A stretch of 64,000 nt of DNA from Methylotenera oryzisoli (GTDB lineage: Bacteria; Pseudomonadota; Gammaproteobacteria; Burkholderiales; Methylophilaceae), in the NCBI RefSeq assembly GCF_004661485.1, contig NZ_PQVH01000005.1, forward strand, positions 62,001 through 126,000, in the 5' to 3' direction. Positions 9,395-19,393 of the stretch are shown here, piece after piece. Numbering within the stretch: the stretch's first letter is position 1; every line of letters starts with the position of its first letter. The notes below the pieces were generated by a model. It was given only the letters and a program-made list of their open reading frames with translations, did not search any database and was not told the DNA's origin. A program made the translations under genes and the position numbers.

Positions 9395-9820
9395 ATGAAG
9401 AATCAAACCATTTACAAAATGATTGCAACACTTGCTGTCTGTAGCATCAGCTTTCTATCTGTGTCCGCGATTGCTGCGCAGGATGAATTTCAAAGGCAGA
9501 TGACTCAAAAAGTTATGCAAGCCAAGCAGAAGCTTAAAGCAGCTGAGGCCGCCAAAGGCGATGAGCGTAAAAAACTTATGGGCGAACACATGAAAATGAT
9601 GCATGACAACATGGGCAAAATGCAGGCTATGAAACCGAAGTCAGGCATGACCATGCAGGAACATGAAGAATGGATGAGCGAGCATCAGAAACTCATGGAT
9701 GAAATGATGAGCCAGATGATGGACGAGCATCACATGATGATGAATATGGGTGGCATGTCTAAAGGGTCAGGTGAAATGGACTGTATGTCCAAAGGAACTG
9801 ACAATACACACAAGCATTAA
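9395..9820 (+). CDS. Met/His-rich periplasmic protein (putative copper-binding)
   Basis: Secreted protein of 141 residues with a clear signal peptide (cleavage near A-I-A-A-Q). The mature part is helical, highly charged and extraordinarily rich in Met and His (for example H-M-K-M-M-H-D-N-M and D-E-H-H-M-M-M-N-M), plus one Cys near the end. This composition suits binding of Cu(I) or Ag(I) in the periplasm, like CopK, CopM or spacer proteins of cus clusters, but no named family is certain. ATG 9395 is chosen over GTG 9365 because a proper signal peptide begins there and GGAG precedes it. It precedes the CusF-like gene and is separated from it by a strong GC hairpin. Confidence 0.7.
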   Translation: MKNQTIYKMIATLAVCSISFLSVSAIAAQDEFQRQMTQKVMQAKQKLKAAEAAKGDERKKLMGEHMKMMHDNMGKMQAMKPKSGMTMQEHEEWMSEHQKLMDEMMSQMMDEHHMMMNMGGMSKGSGEMDCMSKGTDNTHKH

Positions 9821-9825
9821 TTTGT

Positions 9826-9856
9826 GAATCGGGCGGGCAACGTCCCGCCCAGATTC
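9826..9856 (+). promoter_or_regulatory. Intercistronic GC-rich hairpin
   Basis: GAATCGGGCGGG (9826-9837) pairs with CCCGCC(CA)GATTC (9844-9856) around a 6-base loop. No T-run follows, so it is more likely an mRNA-stabilising or processing hairpin between the Met-rich gene and the CusF-like gene than a full terminator. Confidence 0.55.
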
Positions 9857-9881
9857 AATCAAACATTAAAGGATCAAAGAA

Positions 9882-10211
9882 ATGAAAAAGTTATTAATTT
9901 GTATGTTCGTTGCGGTATTGAGTATCGCTGCTGCTCCAGTCTACGCCAACGATGCACACCATCAGGCTACAGATAATCAAAAGAGTTATTCAGCAAAAGG
10001 TGAAGTCGTTGCCATGGACAGTGCATTAAGCAAGGTTAAATTGAAGCATGACGCTGTTCCGGAGCTTAAATGGCCTGGTATGACCATGTTTTTTAACGTT
10101 GCTGGCAAGGCTCTGCTGGACACAGTAAAGATTGGTGATCAGGTTGAATTCGAGTTCGTTAAAGTCGACGGCGGCAGCCCATTGATTACAAAAATAACAC
10201 CGGTTAAATAA
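9882..10211 (+). CDS. cusF: CusF-like periplasmic copper-binding protein
   Basis: Periplasmic metallochaperone that binds Cu(I)/Ag(I) and hands it to the CusCBA pump. The 109-residue protein has a signal peptide (cleavage near V-Y-A-N-D) and a small OB-fold-like domain. The family motif is present as L-K-W-P-G-M-T-M-F-F near residue 65, which supplies the Trp and two Met ligands used by CusF for Cu(I)-cation-pi binding; an upstream K-V-K-L-K-H gives a possible His ligand. AAAGGA lies before the ATG. It is the third of the small genes before cusCBA and probably co-transcribed with them. Confidence 0.85.
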   Translation: MKKLLICMFVAVLSIAAAPVYANDAHHQATDNQKSYSAKGEVVAMDSALSKVKLKHDAVPELKWPGMTMFFNVAGKALLDTVKIGDQVEFEFVKVDGGSPLITKITPVK

Positions 10212-10270
10212 GGCATCTGGGCTGGCCGCATCTAAACGAGCTAGCCATTGCGATGAACACAGGTAAGAAA

Positions 10271-11557
10271 ATGAATACAAATAATATAAAAACAATGTTC
10301 GCCCTGACTTTGACAGTACTGATGTTGCCAGGCCTTTCCTGGGCGGAAGACGTCGCTTCCGGCAACCCTATCGGTGCCAATGTACAGGAATTACTAAACT
10401 GGGCAGACACACATAACCCTGAGCTTACGGCAATGCGATATGAGACGGATGCAGCAAGCGAGCGAATCGCACCTGCAGGCGCTCTACCTGACCCTTTGCT
10501 GCGCGTTGAATTTATGGATTTTGCTGGGCGTGATGCGCCTGATGGTTTTAATCCTTTTCCTGGCAAAGGAAGTGGAACTAAATACACTCTAATGCAGAGC
10601 ATTCCACTTTGGGGAAAGCGGGACTTGCGTAGGGAAGTGGCTACTGCACAGCTTGAGCAGTTTAAAGGACGCAGGCTCATCGGTGTTGCCGAAACCCACG
10701 CCCGAATCAAAAACGCTTATGCCCAGTATTTTCAGACTGTTGGCCTCAAGAAGCTTAACGAGGATATCTTAACCTTGCTAGGCGATCTTGAATCGGTCAC
10801 TCGCGTTCGCTATGCCAGTGGTTTAGTGCCGCAGCAAGATGCAATTCGCGCTCAAGTTGAGAAGACCACCTTACAGTCCGAGATTATCAGCCTGGAGACC
10901 GATCAGCAACAGGCTAAGGCGCGTCTTAACGCGATACTGGGGCGGACACAAGGTGCGCCTCTTTCTGCGTTACCAGAGTTGCGTCGTCTGCCGCTAGAAA
11001 AGCTGGATACAGTGGCCTTGCAACAAAAGGTGGTACGAAATAACCCACTACTTGCTACACAATCAGCACAAATATCAGCGGCAGATGCTAACAAGCGATT
11101 GATAGAAAAGAATCGTTACCCAGATCTAACGCTAGGCATTGCGCCTACTCAACGTGGTAGCAATATCAGTAGCTGGGAGGCGATGGTAGAGGTCAATATT
11201 CCTATCCGCTTTGATACGCGCAGGTCCCAGGAAAGTGAGGCTGCCGCTATGCTAGATGCAGCCAAGGAACGTCGTAGCGGAGTAGAGAATCAGGTGATAG
11301 GCGAACTTCAGGAAAACCTGGTCGCTTTCGAGGCAGCAGAAAAACAAGGGCGCCTTATTACTTACACATTACTCCCGCAAGCAGAGTTGACCTTCCGCTC
11401 GGCATTGGCAGGTTACGAAAACGGTAAAGTGGACTTTGCAACGCTGCTGGATGCACAAAAGGCAATCAGGCTTGCGCGACAAGGCCAGATAAAGATGCGG
11501 GTTGAACAGGAAGTCCGCCTTGCAGAGATTGAAAGAATGATTGGGGAAGATTTATGA
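10271..11557 (+). CDS. cusC: CusC-type outer-membrane efflux protein (TolC family)
   Basis: Outer-membrane channel of the CusCBA copper/silver exporter. It is about 428 residues with a signal peptide (cleavage near L-S-W-A-E) and the long alpha-helical repeats of TolC-family channels, with G-L-V-P-Q-Q-D and L-L-D-A-Q-K typical of the two halves. No lipobox is seen. ATG 10271 has AGGTAAG just upstream and gives a clean signal peptide; ATG 10253 is an in-frame alternative with no ribosome site. It overlaps cusB by 4 bp (ATGA). The family is certain, and the metal is inferred from cusB, cusA and copA. Confidence 0.87.
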   Translation: MNTNNIKTMFALTLTVLMLPGLSWAEDVASGNPIGANVQELLNWADTHNPELTAMRYETDAASERIAPAGALPDPLLRVEFMDFAGRDAPDGFNPFPGKGSGTKYTLMQSIPLWGKRDLRREVATAQLEQFKGRRLIGVAETHARIKNAYAQYFQTVGLKKLNEDILTLLGDLESVTRVRYASGLVPQQDAIRAQVEKTTLQSEIISLETDQQQAKARLNAILGRTQGAPLSALPELRRLPLEKLDTVALQQKVVRNNPLLATQSAQISAADANKRLIEKNRYPDLTLGIAPTQRGSNISSWEAMVEVNIPIRFDTRRSQESEAAAMLDAAKERRSGVENQVIGELQENLVAFEAAEKQGRLITYTLLPQAELTFRSALAGYENGKVDFATLLDAQKAIRLARQGQIKMRVEQEVRLAEIERMIGEDL

Positions 11558-12888
11558 AGCGCTTTGGAATATGGATTGCACTGGCGCTAGCTGTTGTTGC
11601 TGCGGCTGTAAGTGGCGGCTACTGGTGGGGATTGCAGCAGGTTAGCCACCCGTCAGTAGAAATGCCTGCGGCTATTACAGCACCGGCTGAACGGAAGATA
11701 CTCTATTACCGAAATCCTATGGGATTGCCGGATACATCTCCAGTGCCTAAGCAGGACTCTATGGGTATGGATTACACCCCAGTGTATGCAGATGAGGAAG
11801 TTTCTAATAACCAGGTCAAGATCAGTACCGACAAGGTACAGAAGCTTGGCGTAAAAACTGAGCCAGTGCTATCGCGAAAAATGGTCAATACGGTGCGTGC
11901 GGTGGGGCAGTTCCAATTTAACGAACAGCGTTTCTCAACAGTCACCACCAAATTTGAGGGATACATTGAAAAACTCTATGTCAATTCAACCGGGCAGCCG
12001 GTAAAACGTGGGCAGCCACTGATGGAAGTTTACAGTCCGGAACTGGTATCTGCGCAGGAAGAATACCTGATCGCCTGGAATGGCCGACAGTCATTGAGTA
12101 ACGGCACCTCGGAATCATTGCTTGGTGTTGGTCAACTGGCTGACAGCGCGCTTAAACGTTTACGTAACTGGGATATTTCAGATGCTCAATTACAGCGTTT
12201 GAAAAAGGACGGTAAAGCGACACGTACGCTTACGATGTACTCGCCGGCAAACGGCGTGGTATTGGAGAAAACTGCTGTGCAGGGTATGCGCTTTATGCCG
12301 GGCGAACTCCTGTTCAAGATTGCAGATCTATCGAGAGTCTGGCTGCTGGCCGATGTGTTCGAGCAGGACATCGCTCTGGTGCATGTTGGCCAGACGGTGA
12401 ACATTACTGTCAATGCCTATCCAGGTAAGGAGCTCAAAGGCAAGATTGATTACATCTATCCAACAGTCACCTCTGAGACCCGCACTGCCAAAGTACGGAT
12501 AGTGCTGGCTAACCCAGACGGAATTCTAAAACCTGATATGTATGCCAGCATTCAACTGATGTCAGGTCATGATGCCAGCGTATTGGCGGTTCCGGATTCG
12601 GCTGTGATCGACAGTGGTATACGTCAGGTTGTGCTGGTTCAACTCACAGAAGGGCTGTATGAGCCACGTGAGGTCAAGCTTGGTATGCGTAGCGATGGTT
12701 ATGTTGAGGTGGCTGAAGGATTAAGTGAAGGTGAGAACGTGGTAGTTCGCGCCAATTTCCTGATTGATGCTGAAAGCAATCTTAAAGCCGCACTAGGGAG
12801 CTTTGGCGAGCACAGTTCACATTCAAGCAGTTTGCCGGAACCTGCGGAAACCACTCCTGCACCGGTAACTGGGCACGAAGGGCACTGA
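11554..12888 (+). CDS. cusB: CusB-type periplasmic adaptor (membrane fusion protein)
   Basis: Periplasmic adaptor linking CusA to CusC and receiving Cu(I)/Ag(I) from CusF. The 444-residue protein starts with an uncleaved or N-terminal signal helix, then the heavy-metal-binding segment Y-Y-R-N-P-M-G-x4-S-P-V-P-K-Q-D-S-M-G-M-D-Y near residues 50-75, whose Met residues are the CusB metal ligands. Barrel-sandwich, hairpin and beta-barrel domains follow (P-V-K-R-G-Q-P-L-M-E-V-Y-S-P-E-L near 150 is the lipoyl-like half). The C-terminal tail is rich in His and Ser. It overlaps cusC by 4 bp and cusA starts 1 bp after its stop. Confidence 0.92.
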   Translation: MKRFGIWIALALAVVAAAVSGGYWWGLQQVSHPSVEMPAAITAPAERKILYYRNPMGLPDTSPVPKQDSMGMDYTPVYADEEVSNNQVKISTDKVQKLGVKTEPVLSRKMVNTVRAVGQFQFNEQRFSTVTTKFEGYIEKLYVNSTGQPVKRGQPLMEVYSPELVSAQEEYLIAWNGRQSLSNGTSESLLGVGQLADSALKRLRNWDISDAQLQRLKKDGKATRTLTMYSPANGVVLEKTAVQGMRFMPGELLFKIADLSRVWLLADVFEQDIALVHVGQTVNITVNAYPGKELKGKIDYIYPTVTSETRTAKVRIVLANPDGILKPDMYASIQLMSGHDASVLAVPDSAVIDSGIRQVVLVQLTEGLYEPREVKLGMRSDGYVEVAEGLSEGENVVVRANFLIDAESNLKAALGSFGEHSSHSSSLPEPAETTPAPVTGHEGH

Positions 12889-12889
12889 C

Positions 12890-15800
12890 ATGTTGGAAAA
12901 AATTATTAACTGGTCAGTACGCAACGTATTTCTTGTCTTGTTAGCCACGTTATTTACAGTGGGTGCCGGTGTTTATTCGTTGCTAAAAACGCCTCTGGAT
13001 GCCATCCCGGATTTGTCCGATGTTCAAGTGATAGTCTATACCGAGTATCCGGGGCAGGCGCCACAGGTTGTAGAGGATCAGGTGACCTATCCACTCACTA
13101 CCTCGATGTTGTCAGTACCAAAATCAAAAGTCGTGCGTGGCTTTTCGTTCTTTGGTGCCAGCTTTGTTTACGTGATCTTTGAAGATGGTACTGATATTTA
13201 CTGGGCACGTTCTCGCGTACTGGAATACTTGAACAGTGTGACTGGCCGATTGCCACGCGGCGTTACGCCAACGCTGGGTCCGGATGCTACTGGTGTAGGC
13301 TGGGTTTATCAGTATGTGGTATTGGCAAAAAATCGCTCTCTTGAGGAATTGCGCGCAATTCAGGACTGGTATTTACGTTATCAGCTGACCAAGGCGCATG
13401 GCGTAGCAGAGGTTGCCAGCGTTGGCGGCTTTGTTAAACAGTATCAAGTCGTTCTTGATCCACGCAAGCTGCAAGCCTATGGTGTATCACCATCGCGTGT
13501 TACACAGGTGATTCGCGAGAGCAATCGCGATGTCGGCGGACGCGTAGTCGAGATGACGGAAACCGAATATATGGTGCGTGGCAAAGGATATCTGCGCGGC
13601 ATCGGTGACTTGGAAACACTCGTAGTCAAGGCCGATAAAGGTACACCGGTATTGCTGCGTGATTTGGCAAGGGTTGAATTGGCACCGGATGAGCGACGCG
13701 GCATTGCCGAGCTCAATGGTGAAGGCGAAGTGGTCGCCGGCATTGCCATGTCCCGCTACGGTCAGAATGCACTTGAAGTCATCCACAACATCAAGCAAAA
13801 ACTCGTTGAGCTTGCGCCTGGCTTACCACCGGGCGTTACGGTGGAAACCGTATATGACCGTTCCGATTTGATTCATCGGGCGATTGATAATCTCAAGACC
13901 ACGCTGCTGGAAGAAAGCATCGTGGTCGCATTGGTTTGCATGCTATTCCTGATGCATGTGCGAAGTGCGCTAGTCGCGATTGTGATGTTGCCGGTTGGTG
14001 TTCTGATTGCATTTTCGCTGATGCATGCGTTAGGTCTCAATTCCAACATCATGAGCTTGGGCGGCATCGCGATTGCCATCGGCGCTATGGTAGATGCTGC
14101 CATTGTGATGATAGAGAATGCCCACAAGCATATTGAACGGGCACCGCCTGATGCGCCTCGATTGCAGCTTATTATTGATGCCTGTAAAGAGGTAGGCCCT
14201 GCGCTATTTTTTAGCCTGCTGATCATTACCGTTTCCTTCTTGCCTGTATTTACGCTGGAATCGCAGGAAGGCCGCATGTTTCAGCCGCTTGCATTCACCA
14301 AGACATTCTCGATGGCTGGAGCAGCACTGCTTTCGGTAACGCTTGTACCAGTACTGATGCTGCTGTTTGTACGAGGCAAAATCATGGCAGAAGGTAAAAA
14401 TCCGGTAAATCGCTTCCTGATCTGGATTTATCGTCCTGTCATTGCATTAGTGATGCGCTGGAAAAAAACTACCATCCTGCTTGCGCTGCTTGTGCTTGGT
14501 ATCTCTGTCTATCCTCTGACTAAACTCGGCAGCGAGTTCATGCCCACCCTCAACGAAGGCACCTTGCTCTACATGCCAGCCACCTTGCCCGGACTATCTG
14601 TGACGAAGGCCGCAGAGATTATGCAAACCCAGAACAAAATCATTAAGAGCTTCCCGGAAGTAGCCTCGGTTTTTGGCAAGGCAGGTCGCGCTAATACCGC
14701 TACGGACCCGGCGCCTATGGAAATGTTTGAGACAGTCATTAATCTTAAACCGGAGAGCGAATGGCGTCCTGGCATGAATATCGACAAGATTATCTCGGAG
14801 CTGGATAAAGCCGTGCAATTGCCCGGTGTGAGCAACGCCTGGACGATGCCGATTAAGGCACGTATCGACATGCTGTCAACAGGTATCCGCACACCAATCG
14901 GCATCAAGGTATTCGGCAGGGATTTGATTGAAATGGAAAAGCTCGCCAAATCTATCGAGGCTGTAGTTAAAAACGTACCGGGAACCACGAGTGCTTATGC
15001 AGAGCGTATCACGGGAGGTTATTACCTGAATATTGAGCCGGATCGGATGGCACTGGCTCGCTATGGTCTAGCCGTGGGCGACTTGCAGGATGTGATCAGC
15101 AGCGCGCTTGGCGGGGAAGTAGTTACCACGACGGTTGAAGGACGAGAGCGCTTTGGGGTAATCACGCGTTATCCACGCGAACTGCGTTCAGACCCGGATG
15201 CTATCGCGCGTCAGGTATTAGTGCCTGCCATGAACGGAGCATTGATCCCGCTAGGTCAATTGGCGCACATTTCCTTAGAGAAAGGGCCGCCTAGCATCCG
15301 TACCGAGAATGCATTGCTATCCGCTTATATTTTTGTCGATATTCGCGATAGAGACATCGGCAGTTATGTAGCCGATGCGCAGAAAGCGGTTCGTGAGCAG
15401 GTTAAATTCCAACCTGGATATTACGCAACATGGAGCGGCCAGTTTGAATATATGGAACGCGCTAAAGCCAAGATGAAGATCGTGATTCCACTTACATTGC
15501 TCATCATCTTCGTGCTGCTATATCTAAACTTCAAGCGCTTAACAGAAACCTTTATCGTCATGCTGTCAGTGCCGTTTTCTCTGGTTGGCGGAATCTGGCT
15601 GATGTATTGGCTAGGCTACAACATGAGCGTTGCCGTTGCGGTTGGGTTCATTGCATTAGCTGGTGTAGCTGCGGAGACCGGTGTGATTATGCTGATCTAT
15701 CTCGATCATGCATACATTGAGCTCAAAACAAAGCGCGAGTCCGAAGGCAAAGTCTTCACTGTCGCCGATATTTATGAAGCCGTGATGGAAGGTGCGGTAG

Positions 15801-16021
15801 AACGTGTACGACCAAAGATGATGACTGTAGTGGCCATCATGGCAGGTTTACTTCCTATTATGTGGGGAAGCGGCACTGGGTCTGAAGTGATGCGGCGTAT
15901 TGCTGCGCCTATGGTAGGCGGTATGGTTTCTTCAACGGTATTGACGCTTATCGTGATCCCGGCAATTTACGCACTTATAAAACAAATATCACTCCAAAGA
16001 AAAGGAGCTCCGAATGCCTGA
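12890..16021 (+). CDS. cusA: CusA-type Cu(I)/Ag(I) RND efflux pump
   Basis: Proton-driven inner-membrane pump, 1,043 residues, full length with 12 transmembrane segments and two large periplasmic loops. The TM4 signature A-I-G-A-M-V-D-A-A-I-V-M-I-E-N-A-H-K is that of the Cu/Ag (HME4) branch. The three copper-binding methionines of E. coli CusA have clear counterparts: L-L-Y-M-P (about residue 562), P-M-E-M-F (about 610-612) and R-I-D-M-L-S-T-G-I (about 661). This makes copper or silver the likely substrate, unlike the two Czc-type pumps in this window. It overlaps the DUF2231 gene by 8 bp. Confidence 0.95.
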   Translation: MLEKIINWSVRNVFLVLLATLFTVGAGVYSLLKTPLDAIPDLSDVQVIVYTEYPGQAPQVVEDQVTYPLTTSMLSVPKSKVVRGFSFFGASFVYVIFEDGTDIYWARSRVLEYLNSVTGRLPRGVTPTLGPDATGVGWVYQYVVLAKNRSLEELRAIQDWYLRYQLTKAHGVAEVASVGGFVKQYQVVLDPRKLQAYGVSPSRVTQVIRESNRDVGGRVVEMTETEYMVRGKGYLRGIGDLETLVVKADKGTPVLLRDLARVELAPDERRGIAELNGEGEVVAGIAMSRYGQNALEVIHNIKQKLVELAPGLPPGVTVETVYDRSDLIHRAIDNLKTTLLEESIVVALVCMLFLMHVRSALVAIVMLPVGVLIAFSLMHALGLNSNIMSLGGIAIAIGAMVDAAIVMIENAHKHIERAPPDAPRLQLIIDACKEVGPALFFSLLIITVSFLPVFTLESQEGRMFQPLAFTKTFSMAGAALLSVTLVPVLMLLFVRGKIMAEGKNPVNRFLIWIYRPVIALVMRWKKTTILLALLVLGISVYPLTKLGSEFMPTLNEGTLLYMPATLPGLSVTKAAEIMQTQNKIIKSFPEVASVFGKAGRANTATDPAPMEMFETVINLKPESEWRPGMNIDKIISELDKAVQLPGVSNAWTMPIKARIDMLSTGIRTPIGIKVFGRDLIEMEKLAKSIEAVVKNVPGTTSAYAERITGGYYLNIEPDRMALARYGLAVGDLQDVISSALGGEVVTTTVEGRERFGVITRYPRELRSDPDAIARQVLVPAMNGALIPLGQLAHISLEKGPPSIRTENALLSAYIFVDIRDRDIGSYVADAQKAVREQVKFQPGYYATWSGQFEYMERAKAKMKIVIPLTLLIIFVLLYLNFKRLTETFIVMLSVPFSLVGGIWLMYWLGYNMSVAVAVGFIALAGVAAETGVIMLIYLDHAYIELKTKRESEGKVFTVADIYEAVMEGAVERVRPKMMTVVAIMAGLLPIMWGSGTGSEVMRRIAAPMVGGMVSSTVLTLIVIPAIYALIKQISLQRKGAPNA

Positions 16022-16589
16022 AATAATTCCTAACCTGCATCCGTTGATAGTGCACTTTCCAATTGCACTTACCACGGTGTCAGCTTTTTTTCATATTGCG
16101 GCAGCTGCAACGCGAGGGAAGCCAATTTTCAGCAACTTTGCCACTCTTGCTCGCACTCTATTGTGGCTAAGCGCATTATCAGTATTGCCAGCCGTGTTTT
16201 TTGGCTGGCAGGCTTATAACAGCGTAACCCATGATGATGCCAGTCACGCTGCCATGTTAATCCACCGCAACTGGGCGTTAGGAACATCGATAGTATTAAT
16301 CATTCTGGCTAGCTGGGATGGTTGGCGCAATAAGATAGATTCACCTCCTGTTTGGTGGTTTGTAGTTGCGGTGATTGGCGCGTGGAGTATGGTCGCCATC
16401 ACGGCATGGCATGGTGGAGAGCTAGTCTACCGGCATGGCTTGGGAGTCATGTCACTGCCAGTTCCACAAGATGGTGTTGGACATGGTCACTACAGTGACA
16501 CTGCGACCGACATGAGTGAACATTCCCATGCGGATACAGTGCCAGATGATCAAGTTCATGAGCATTCGCAGCATGAGCATACACACTAA
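16014..16589 (+). CDS. DUF2231-family membrane protein with His-rich tail
   Basis: Inner-membrane protein of 191 residues with four hydrophobic helices. It begins L-H-P-L-I-V-H-F-P-I-A-L, the hallmark of DUF2231, whose conserved His residues resemble heme or metal ligands. The C-terminal 40 residues are rich in His, Asp and Glu (H-E-H-S-Q-H-E-H-T-H end) and probably bind metal in the periplasm or cytoplasm. The function is not established for the family; position inside cus clusters suggests a role in copper handling. It overlaps cusA by 8 bp and is followed 17 bp later by the CopZ-like gene. Confidence 0.8.
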   Translation: MPEIIPNLHPLIVHFPIALTTVSAFFHIAAAATRGKPIFSNFATLARTLLWLSALSVLPAVFFGWQAYNSVTHDDASHAAMLIHRNWALGTSIVLIILASWDGWRNKIDSPPVWWFVVAVIGAWSMVAITAWHGGELVYRHGLGVMSLPVPQDGVGHGHYSDTATDMSEHSHADTVPDDQVHEHSQHEHTH

Positions 16590-16606
16590 ATTTAAGGAGA
16601 ATCATC

Positions 16607-16816
16607 ATGAAAACAGAATTTTTAAAAGTAACCGGCATGACATGTGGCGGTTGCGTAAATAGTTTAACGCGAGCACTGAAATCTATTAACGGTGTTGATG
16701 GAGTGCAGGTGGAGTTATCAACTGGCGATACTCAGGTTCAATACGACGAGAATTTTACTACCTCGGATCAGCTTAGATCGGCTGTGAAAAACGCTGGGTA
16801 CGGTTTGGTTGGTTAG
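16607..16816 (+). CDS. copZ: CopZ-like heavy-metal-associated (HMA) chaperone
   Basis: Soluble 69-residue protein consisting of one ferredoxin-like HMA domain with the Cu(I)-binding motif G-M-T-C-G-G-C near residue 10. It would carry cytosolic Cu(I) to the P-type ATPase encoded next. The Gly-Gly between the Cys residues is a slight variant of the common M-T-C-x-x-C. AAGGAG lies just before the ATG. The ATPase downstream lacks its own N-terminal HMA domain, so this separate chaperone may supply that function. Confidence 0.9.
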   Translation: MKTEFLKVTGMTCGGCVNSLTRALKSINGVDGVQVELSTGDTQVQYDENFTTSDQLRSAVKNAGYGLVG

Positions 16817-16850
16817 TTAAGCTACATTAATAATCGAAGGAGTAGAGCCC

Positions 16851-19151
16851 GTGGATATGCATAACAATAACTCTGAGCAGTTAAAAGATCCGGTATGTGG
16901 AATGAGTGTTACTGAACAGTCTCCACATTCTTTGCAGCATTCAGGCAAAATGTTTTATTTCTGCAGTGCGAGATGTAAGGGTAAATTTACAGAAAATCCT
17001 TCTCAATATCATCAATCTAATCCTGTTAATACTGAGCCGGTAACTGCCGAAATTAATGCCACAGGTACAATTTATACCTGCCCAATGCACCCCGAGGTAC
17101 GTCAGGACAAACCTGGTGCCTGCCCTAAGTGCGGCATGTCTCTGGAGCCGGAAATGCCGACTCTGGAAGAAGGTGATAGTCCCGAATTGGTGGATTTCAA
17201 ACGACGTTTTATTTGGACGTTGCCACTCACCATCATCGTCACAGTCTTAGCGATGCTGGGTCACAGATTACAGTGGTTCGAAATGACAACACAAAGCTGG
17301 ATCGAGCTCGTTCTTTCATTACCGATTGTATTATGGGCAGGCTGGCCTTTCTTCCAGCGGGGTGTGCAGTCAGTCATTAATCGCAAACCTAACATGTGGA
17401 CTCTGATTGGTCTGGGTACTTCAGCAGCATTTGTTTACAGCGTTGTTGCTACGGTAGCTCCTGATGTTTTTCCCGAGTCGTTTATGGCGATGGGGCGTGT
17501 GGCAGTCTACTTTGAGGCGGCTGCCGTAATCATTTCCCTGACCTTGCTGGGTCAGGTGCTTGAACTGAAGGCACGCTCACAGACATCTGCTGCAATAAAA
17601 TCCTTACTGGGATTGGCACCTAAGACTGCCCGCAGGATTAATGCTGATGGCAGTGAAGAGGATGTGCCTTTGACGCACGTTCATGTCGGTGACACGCTTC
17701 GCGTTCGTCCAGGTGAGAAAGTGCCGGTAGATGGTGTCGTGATTGAAGGCGGAAGTGCAGTAGATGAATCCATGCTAACGGGTGAACCTGTTCCTGTAAC
17801 AAAACGTGTCGGTGATAAGCTGATTGGAGCAACGCTAAACATAAATGGTGCATTAATGTTGCGCGCCGAGAAGGTAGGTGCTCAGACTGTGCTCTCTAGT
17901 ATTGTGCAAATGGTGATGCAGGCTCAACGTTCCAGAGCTCCAATGCAGCGTATGGCTGATCATGTGGCTGGCTACTTTGTTGTCACCGTTGTCGTCATCG
18001 CGATACTGACATTTTTTGCATGGGGAATATTTGGCCCAGAGCCTAGTTGGGTCTATGGTCTCATTAATGCTGTTGCGGTGCTTATTATTGCCTGTCCATG
18101 TGCATTAGGATTGGCAACGCCGATGTCTATTATGGTTGCTACGGGTAAGGCGGCTTCTCAGGGTGTGTTATTCCGTGATGCTGCAGCTATAGAGAACTTC
18201 CGAAAAATTGACACCATTATTGTCGATAAGACAGGGACGTTAACAGAAGGCAAACCTAGATTTGACCGTATTATTGCTAACAAAGGGTTCACCGAGGATG
18301 AAGTGCTGCGTCTGGCGGCTAGTTTAGATCAGGGAAGTGAACATCCTCTGGCAGATGCTATTGTGCAAGCCGCGCGAGAAAAGGGGCTTGTACTGGATAA
18401 GGTAGAAGCATTTGATTCAATTTCTGGTATCGGTGTTAAAGGGATTGTGACCGGCAAAGCACTTGCGTTAGGCAATACTGCACTGATGACGCAAATTGGT
18501 GTATTTGTAGAAGATTTGAAGCCACAGGCAGAAGCATTAAGAGCCGAGGGGGCTAGTGTCATGATATTGGCGGTAGATCGGAAAATGGCCGGATTACTAG
18601 CTGTTTCTGACCCAATTAAGGCAAGTTCATTAGAAGCATTGAGCATTCTCAGATCGTTTGATATTCGGGTAATCATGGCAACCGGAGATGGTCTTGCAAC
18701 AGCAAAATCAGTAGCTGCCAAACTTGGTATTGATGAGGTCTATGGCGAAGTCAGGCCTGCTGACAAATTAGCGCTGGTAGATAAATTACAACGTGAGGGC
18801 CGTTTCGTTGCAATGGCGGGCGATGGTATCAACGACGCACCTGCGCTAGCTAAAGCGAATGTAGGTGTCGCAATGGGGACTGGAACAGACGTTGCAATGA
18901 ATAGTGCCCAAGTGACTCTTGTAAAAGGTGACCTGCGCGGCATCGCTCAAGCGAGAGCAATCTCGGAGCAGACGATTATTAATATGAAGCAAAACCTTAC
19001 CTTTGCCTTCGTTTACAATTCGCTAGGTGTACCTTTGGCAGCTGGTCTGCTTTACCCACTGACTGGATGGTTACTATCACCGATGATTGCAGCTCTCGCC
19101 ATGAGTTTGAGTTCTGTATCAGTGATTACCAATGCATTACGTTTGAGGTAA
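16851..19151 (+). CDS. copA: CopA-type Cu(I)-exporting P1B ATPase with YHS domain
   Basis: ATP-driven copper exporter of the inner membrane, 766 residues. Instead of an HMA domain it has an N-terminal YHS-type domain (D-P-V-C-G-M near residue 13, F-Y-F-C-S-A-R-C near 36), then a heavy-metal-binding segment ([15 protein letters not shown], residues 75-96). The P-type core follows: C-P-C in TM6 (about 413), phosphorylation motif D-K-T-G-T-L-T (about 459), H-P locus S-E-H-P-L-A and G-D-G-I-N-D-A-P (about 656). The GTG start at 16851 is favoured by GAAGGAG 8 bp upstream; ATG 16857 is the alternative. It ends the cus operon. Confidence 0.93.
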   Translation: MDMHNNNSEQLKDPVCGMSVTEQSPHSLQHSGKMFYFCSARCKGKFTENPSQYHQSNPVNTEPVTAEINATGTIYTCPMHPEVRQDKPGACPKCGMSLEPEMPTLEEGDSPELVDFKRRFIWTLPLTIIVTVLAMLGHRLQWFEMTTQSWIELVLSLPIVLWAGWPFFQRGVQSVINRKPNMWTLIGLGTSAAFVYSVVATVAPDVFPESFMAMGRVAVYFEAAAVIISLTLLGQVLELKARSQTSAAIKSLLGLAPKTARRINADGSEEDVPLTHVHVGDTLRVRPGEKVPVDGVVIEGGSAVDESMLTGEPVPVTKRVGDKLIGATLNINGALMLRAEKVGAQTVLSSIVQMVMQAQRSRAPMQRMADHVAGYFVVTVVVIAILTFFAWGIFGPEPSWVYGLINAVAVLIIACPCALGLATPMSIMVATGKAASQGVLFRDAAAIENFRKIDTIIVDKTGTLTEGKPRFDRIIANKGFTEDEVLRLAASLDQGSEHPLADAIVQAAREKGLVLDKVEAFDSISGIGVKGIVTGKALALGNTALMTQIGVFVEDLKPQAEALRAEGASVMILAVDRKMAGLLAVSDPIKASSLEALSILRSFDIRVIMATGDGLATAKSVAAKLGIDEVYGEVRPADKLALVDKLQREGRFVAMAGDGINDAPALAKANVGVAMGTGTDVAMNSAQVTLVKGDLRGIAQARAISEQTIINMKQNLTFAFVYNSLGVPLAAGLLYPLTGWLLSPMIAALAMSLSSVSVITNALRLR

Positions 19152-19393
19152 TACAATTATTCAATCAATATCTAGTGTATTTTGAACGTCTGCTTTGGAT
19201 AGTCTATAGAGATCAATTCACAAAAATGGAATAGCCGCTTTGTCCCGCTAATATGCCATAGTCGTGTTAATCCGCAAAGCGGACGGTCAACTAAAGAAGC
19301 TAACAGACTGTAATCGGCCCATAGCAGTCATTCAAATTTGAGCTAATTTGGTCTATTTGATTGATTAGAGTTCCGCTAGACATAACAACCTCA
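19152..19393. other. Intergenic region with decayed interspersed repeat
   Basis: No gene is seen. It holds a degenerate copy of a short repeat (19230-19291): a CCGCTTTG arm and a CAAAGCGG arm flank about 35 bp. Similar fragments occur at 8261-8290, 27083-27150 and 27886-27930. Confidence 0.5.

Noticed and set aside
13477-14277. Several long antisense frames within cusA
   Set aside because: They lie opposite a well-supported RND gene and have no family features; arise from codon bias.
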